Positions 59,067-64,000 of a DNA stretch of 64,000 bases are shown one piece after another (positions within the stretch are counted from its first letter, which is position 1; every line of letters starts with the position of its first letter). The stretch spans positions 40,720 to 104,719 of the forward strand of contig JAGFNQ010002586.1 of NCBI GenBank assembly GCA_024364735.1, written 5' to 3'. The notes below the pieces were generated by a model. That model worked only from the letters and a program-made list of their open reading frames with translations, was not told the origin of the DNA and did no database searches. Made by a program: the position numbers and the translations under genes. This DNA comes from Boesenbergia rotunda. Its lineage: Eukaryota; Streptophyta; Magnoliopsida; Zingiberales; Zingiberaceae.

Positions 59067-61832
59067 ACGTTAGGGAAGCCATTTTTGCTTAACTGAAATT
59101 TGAACAACATAGTATTGGGTGGAGGTGAGATGATAGTACGTTAGGGAAGCCATTTTGGCGGAACTAGCCGAAGCTACCGATCCAAGACCCAAACTAGTTA
59201 GACCAGAATTTATCAAAAAGTAATTTTGAAGATGAAATTTTACTAAAAGGCTTTGTCTAGGAAAGGGTTGATGATCCAATAAGGCTACGGCCAAAGAAGG
59301 CCTAGTGCCTCGCCAAGACCTGGAAGCCAATTTTTGAAATTCAAATTCAAGTTACTTCTTGTCAAATTCAAATCTAACACAAATTTCAATTGATCTTAGA
59401 CTCAACTACTTTTTCAAAATAAAGCTAAAATTCATTAAAATGGTTTTCAAAGTTAATTCAGTTTTTCAAAATTAATCATGATTTTTCAAAGTAAAATCCT
59501 TACTTCTATTTTTGTCTCACAAAACCCATAAGGTTAACATGCTTGATCATGTAGAACTGGGTAAGACATCTAGGACCTAAAAGCATAATTCACTATCTTT
59601 TTAAATAAAAAATGTTTTCAAAAGTTATTCAAAATTATCTCTTTTTTTTGTTTTCGGTACCCTACTCTTTCAATTCCAACATTTTTTTTAATTTCATGTT
59701 AAATATCTCAATAGACTCGTTTTAAATATAATCTAGGGCTTGTTTGATTTAGTTATTGATTGGTCAAACATAGTCAACTTAGTCAAACTTGGTCAAAAAA
59801 GTCAACCCTAGTCAACATAGTCAAACTTGCTCAACACTGAAACCCCTTAAGGAACTTAGATAAAAGCCAGACTGTGTCAGATCTAGGGGGAGATCAAATT
59901 AGAAGAAGCTCAAAAATACTATATTTCAAAATACCATTGTCATTTCAAATTTTATTTTCGGGGCTTATTCTTTAAAAAAATTCTCTTCATTCCAAATTGA
60001 ATTTTCTAAAATTATCTTCTTGAAAATTACCATACTTTTATTCAAAACTATTCTCTTGATTCTGATAAACCCTAAAGACATAAAGGAGGTCTACTTAATG
60101 ATCTACAAGGACTCCTAGGATGTGTCAAATTTAGGGAGGGCTGAATCAAAAGAAGAATTTCTAAAAAGTTTTTTCATCTATGTTGAAATTATTAGATAAT
60201 TCCTTTGATCTGAACTGAACCCTAAAGGCTTAGAGGAAGAGTACTTGCGGTCAACAAGCTTCCCAGGATTGAGTCAAGTTTAGAGGGAGGTCAAAAGAAT
60301 TATTTAATAACATATTTTCATGAACTATATCTTCAAAATCCTTGCTGAAAATTTAAGTCTTTCAAAATACCATTATTGTTGTGGCTTATGAAATTGTTTT
60401 TGAAATAATATTTACTTGGGTTAGAGAATTTCCAGGGCACTTAGGAAAATGTCCTTGTAGTCAACAAAGCTTCATAGGATTGTGTCAAACTAGAAAAGAA
60501 ACCTAGTCAAGTAAAATATTATATTTTTCAAAATCTAATACATTCCAAAAATTACTTATATTTTTCAAAGTCTAATACATTTCAAAAATTACTCATATTT
60601 TTCAAAGTCTAATACTTTTTTTAAAAGTATTTATGTGTTTCAAATCATAATCTCAAATGTACTTGAAAAATCTTTTTTTTAAGGAAAATCTTTCTAATAC
60701 TTTCTTACAAATACAAAATATTTTTCAGAACTGCACAATACTCTTCAAAATGGATTTAATCTGGACATTTAAGCTTTTTTGCTATGCCTTCAAGAATTAT
60801 ACTAAGTATTTTTATGTTTTCAAAACTCATAGGCTCTTATACACAAACTTTCTCCTTAAAACTTCTTTCAAAATATATTTTTCAAGCATTCTTTATTGAT
60901 ATATGGCCAAGGGGGAGAGTAGAAAAAGTGAAAATTAAATTCTTCCTTAAACTTTTTCCCTTTTCAAAGGAACTTTATTGAAAACTTCGAGTTGCTCTTA
61001 ACTTAGAATTTCCTTTGTGATACTCAGAAGTTTTTCAAAATACTTTTTTCAAAACTGAACTTGGAAATGATCTAAAAAAATAAGGAGAAGAATTTCACAT
61101 TAAGGGGGAGAAAAAGGAAATTTTGTTTAATTTTCTTAAAAAAAAGTGTTCCAAAAATTCTTAAAGTGCATGTTTTTTTCTAAGTAAAATTTTTCTTAGT
61201 AAACAAAATTTGTCTGAGTAAAAACTTTTTGAAAATTTTGGCAAATGTTTCTAAGTAAAGTTTTTGGTGAAAAACTTGTCTAGAAATTTCTTAAATATTT
61301 TATTTTTCAAAATACACAATGTATTTCCAAGCAAATTCTTCTAAGTGTGCAAATTTTTTTTAATTTTTCCCAATTCTCAAAGTTGAATTTTTTTTGGAAA
61401 TTTTGACTTCAAAATTTTGCCTAAGTAAAATTCTTTTTGCAAAGCCTTGTAAGTAAAAGTTATTTAACAAAATTTAGGCTTGCAAAACCTTTCATAATGG
61501 AAAATTATCTAAGTGTAAAAAGTTTTAAAAATGCTTTTACTCTATTTTTGAAAAACACTTTGTCAAAAACATGAAGCACTTAGAAAAACTCAAAAATCCC
61601 TATTAGATACCTTGTTCACCCATATTTGTTTTGATATATGTCAAAGGGGGAGGAAAGGTCAGAGTTAAGAGTTATGTTTTATATTCAGGGGGAGTATGAG
61701 TATGAGAAAATTTTTTCTGTCCAAATTACATTGGTATTAGACTGTTAAGAATTGCCATGTTTCATTGGTCTTAACCTTCGTGCTTAAACTGTTATAATTT
61801 TTACTTAATTTTGAATCGTGTTGCCATAAATC
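59067..61832 (+). other. H2 interior, non-coding
   Basis: Block 1 (59090-59340), block 2 (59516-59550), a GTCAA array (59765-59842), then A/T-rich DNA parallel to the H1 interior with 'agggggag' words (59886, 61648). No pol remnant. The short ORFs are not supported. Confidence 0.75.
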
Positions 61833-61846
61833 AAAAAGGGGGAGAT
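61833..61846 (+). other. PPT of H2
   Basis: AAAAAGGGGGAGAT directly before the 3' LTR. Confidence 0.9.
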
Positions 61847-63276
61847 TGTTGGTGCAGGAAGCACCATATCGAACCTTGTTTTCATATTGGCAAAGGGTTC
61901 AAAGTTAAGTATTATTGGTGATCTAACAATGTTACTCAACTGTGCAGGAAAAGTCCTAGCGAAGGGCTGCTAGGCACCTGGCGAAGGGCTGCCAGGAAAC
62001 AAAGCCCTAGCGAAGGGCTGCTAGGCACCTGGCGAAGGGCTGCCAGGAAACAAAGTCCTAGCGAAGGACTGCTAGGCACTGGCGAAGGAATGCCAGGATA
62101 AAAAGCCCTAGCGAAGGACTGCTAGGCTCCAGGCGAAGGACAGCTTGGGATTGAAGCCCTAGCGAAGGAATGCTAGGCACCGGGCGAAGGACAGCTCGGT
62201 ATCCAAGACCTGGCAAAGGACCGCCAGACAAAAGTCTAACCAGAGGAACGGTTGGCATCAGGTAAATTCTCCCGAGAGGAGTAGGTGAGGACGCGTTCCC
62301 CGTCGAGGGAACAGTAGGCGTCGGTTCGACCTAGGGTTCCATTTTGGAGACCCAAAGTCAGAACCAAGACAGCTAAGGCTGTATAAACTAACACACTATT
62401 ATTTTATGTTGTTTTGGACTAACCCTGGATGCAGGACCAAAGGAACGAGTGTCTGCAGCTCAGAGAGCCTCAACGGAATGAGGCAGTGGCTGAGTAGGGC
62501 GCCCGGAGTGTCCCGGGCGCCCCCAAGGTGCATACAAAACAATGTAAGTAAGGAAGGCTTCGAACAGCTGCTGGGCGGGGCGCCCCCGTGCTCCCGGGAG
62601 CCCCCGCTGCTCCCGGGCGCCCCCAGCGTCCCTGGCGCCCCCAATAGCAAACCATCGAACCAGAAGCCAGCGAAGCCAAGGGATAAGGTTTGACCCGGTC
62701 AACCCGGGCTCCCCCAGCGTCCCGGGCGCCCCGGTCAAGATCTAATCCTAAGTTTGAAGGGATCAGAAGCTAACCGAGACCGAGACGGATCGAGGGACAC
62801 GTGGGGGGGCGCCCCCGACGTTCCGGGCACCCCCAGGGCCTATAAAAGGGCCCTTGACCCCAGGCTTCAGAGCATCACATCTTCCAACGCTGTAACGTTC
62901 TTCTGCTCCTGCGCTTCGCTCCAGAAACCTTCCAACTCGACACGAAAGCGCCGATGACGTCCCTCTGCTCCGAGAAACATTCCATATCGGACGTCGGTAA
63001 TGAAGAACTAATTTTTTATTTCCGTTATACTACTACTATACTAGAACTGTAATCTTTTGTATGAATCTTTGTGCGATTATAGAATTGCCCTCAGTAAACG
63101 GTCAACGACCATGGGCCTTGGAGTAGGAGTCGACCCAGGCTCCGAACCAAGTAAAATCGATCGTGTCTCTGTGTGATTTTGTTTTCTTAATTTCCGCTGC
63201 GTACTTGCTCTAAGTTTTTCCGAAAAACGTTAACGATATTCACCCCCCCCCCTCTATCGTTTCTCTCGATCCAACA
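61847..63276 (+). mobile_element. H2 3' LTR
   Basis: 1430 bp. One more tandem repeat unit than the 5' LTR and an extra GGCGCC near 62632. U5 stem-loop 63087-63116 with one mismatch in the inner stem. Confidence 0.93.
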
Positions 63277-63281
63277 AGGAG

Positions 63282-63605
63282 GTTTGTTTTTGGTGTGGCA
63301 AATGAAGGAAGACTCGGTGGCCTTATATAGGGGTTGGCCAAGCGCCCGGGAGGTGTTGGGTTCCTGATTCAGATGTCAGTTGTCCTTAGCAGCTTTTGCT
63401 GCCTTAATCATTGGCCCTGGGGGCGCCCGTGAGGACCCGGGCGCCTGTAGTCAGCTGTCACTCGTGGCAGCTTTTGCTGCCTTGAATGGAGATAAAGACC
63501 TAGGCGCCCGATAGGTCATGGGCGCTCGGGTCAGCTGGGTAAGGTTGACAGCTTTTGCTGTCTAGGTCGAAGAGAAAGTTGGGGAGTCCGAAGGGTCACG
63601 GGCGC
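63282..63605 (-). promoter_or_regulatory. promoter of the gene carried by D
   Basis: In sense CCCCTATATAAGGCC at 63333-63319, about 115 bp before the ATG once H2 is removed. Upstream are GGCGCC sites 18 bp apart (63422/63440; 63503/63521). Four caGCTTTTGCTGcc-type repeats lie near 63400, 63470 and 63550. This is the same GGCGCC-TATA layout as the LTR promoters. H2 now separates it from the ORF by 6.8 kb. Confidence 0.55.
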
Positions 63606-63619
63606 CCGTGCTGACCATG

Positions 63620-63690
63620 GTTTGACTGTTGACCAATTTGACTGTTTGACCAGGCTTGACTATTTTGACCTGGTTTGACTCTATTGACCA
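63620..63690. promoter_or_regulatory. array of eight W-box type TTGAC sites
   Basis: TTGACT and TTGACC alternate eight times in about 70 bp, upstream of the TATA box. TTGAC[CT] is the core bound by plant WRKY factors. Related arrays lie in H1 and H2 interiors. Confidence 0.6.
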
Positions 63691-64000
63691 ACCAACAATC
63701 AAGTCAATTTTAGCTCTAAATTACATGATTCAATGTTTTATTTGACAAAAATATAGAAACCAGATGAATTTTGAGTTAAGTCCTAACCATCTCACCCGGT
63801 CTTATAGTTGTTAATCACGTTGACCTTATGGGTTTTGTGAGACAGATGTTATCAGAAGTAAAGATTTTATTTTAAAAAACATGTTTACTTTTGAAAAGTT
63901 GAATTAATTTTGAAAACAATTTAAATTTATTTTGAAAAATGGTTGAATCTAAGATTAATTGAAATTTGTGTTAGATTCAAATCTGACAATAGTAAGGTGA
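63691..64000 (-). other. D interior, spacer with block 2
   Basis: In sense CACAAAACCCATAAGGTC at 63843-63826, the block found between gag and protease in A. It shows that the replaced segment lies exactly where pol begins. The rest is AT-rich and open to the window edge. Confidence 0.65.

Larger units (their letters stand above)
56519..63276 (+). mobile_element. H2, gag-only LTR retrotransposon (TR-GAG type)
   Basis: LTRs 56519-57875 and 61847-63276, perfect TSD aggag, PBS 57878, gag 58446-59066, non-coding interior, PPT 61833. No pol. It is structurally the cleanest element in the window. The LTRs are very similar, differing mainly by a repeat unit, so it looks young. It inserted into the 5' untranslated region of the gene carried by D. 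Confidence 0.93.
52468..64000 (-). mobile_element. D, copia-derived element with pol replaced by another gene; runs past window
   Basis: 3' LTR 52468-53784, PPT on its right, 3' region homologous to A (54510-55061), then a Transposase_32-like gene, its promoter, W-box array and spacer block 2 (63780-63845). H2 interrupts it at 56519-63276. The 5' LTR, PBS and gag must lie beyond 64000. No protease, integrase or RT is present; only the last codons of RNase H remain at 55052-55026. Confidence 0.82.

Overview
The window is plant nuclear DNA from a large, repeat-rich genome. I see no ordinary host gene. Everything that can be identified belongs to LTR retrotransposons nested inside one another. 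The lineages (Ty1/copia with UBN2-type gag and CCHC knuckles, a Tekay/Del-like Ty3/gypsy with a C-terminal chromodomain-like tail, and non-autonomous gag-only elements) point to an angiosperm. A monocot is plausible but not proven. All boundaries were read by eye from TG...CA ends, target-site duplications (TSDs), primer-binding sites (PBS) matching initiator tRNA-Met, and polypurine tracts (PPTs). Letters are my labels. 1-255 is the end of an LTR (X) running out of the window. 256-429 and 50297-50717 are the two halves of an old gypsy-like LTR split by element A. A is a minus-strand Ty1/copia element spanning 430-50291 (TSD acttc/gcttc). Its gag is cut into three pieces and its pol has lost integrase and most of the RT. 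Nested in A are: S1, a solo LTR at 6113-9276; E, a plus-strand gag-only element at 9424-20612, itself split by F at 9819-15183; S2, a solo LTR at 21096-22906; and B, a minus-strand three-LTR element at 24009-50165. B contains G, a gypsy chromovirus at 28350-45889 (TSD aaagg). The 3' LTR of G contains H1, a gag-only element at 36545-45336. That is five levels of nesting. To the right, 50718-52467 is an LTR (C) cut by D, a minus-strand element starting at 52468 and leaving the window on the right. D is cut by H2 at 56519-63276 (TSD aggag), a gag-only relative of H1. In D the place where a copia pol should be holds a different gene: a Transposase_32-like ORF (55196-56446, minus) with a likely 69-nt intron, its own TATA box and a W-box array, followed by the last codons of the vanished RNase H. 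Coding parts are broken nearly everywhere. The gypsy RT has FIND instead of FIDD at the catalytic site, several stops and frameshifts, and no protease active-site segment. H1 has lost its PBS, and H2 gag has lost its zinc knuckles. The gag-only elements cannot move alone and would depend on enzymes from a relative such as A when it was intact. What looks conserved is not protein but cis-structure. GGCGCC palindromes recur at an 18-bp period in five LTR families and in the D gene promoter. CAGTCGACTG palindromes sit in pairs about 19 bp apart in three others. A U5 stem-loop shows a compensatory base-pair change, and a common TATA-plus-start module is present. A single N at 42167 lies between two almost identical 1.46-kb copies, which looks like an assembly error rather than biology.
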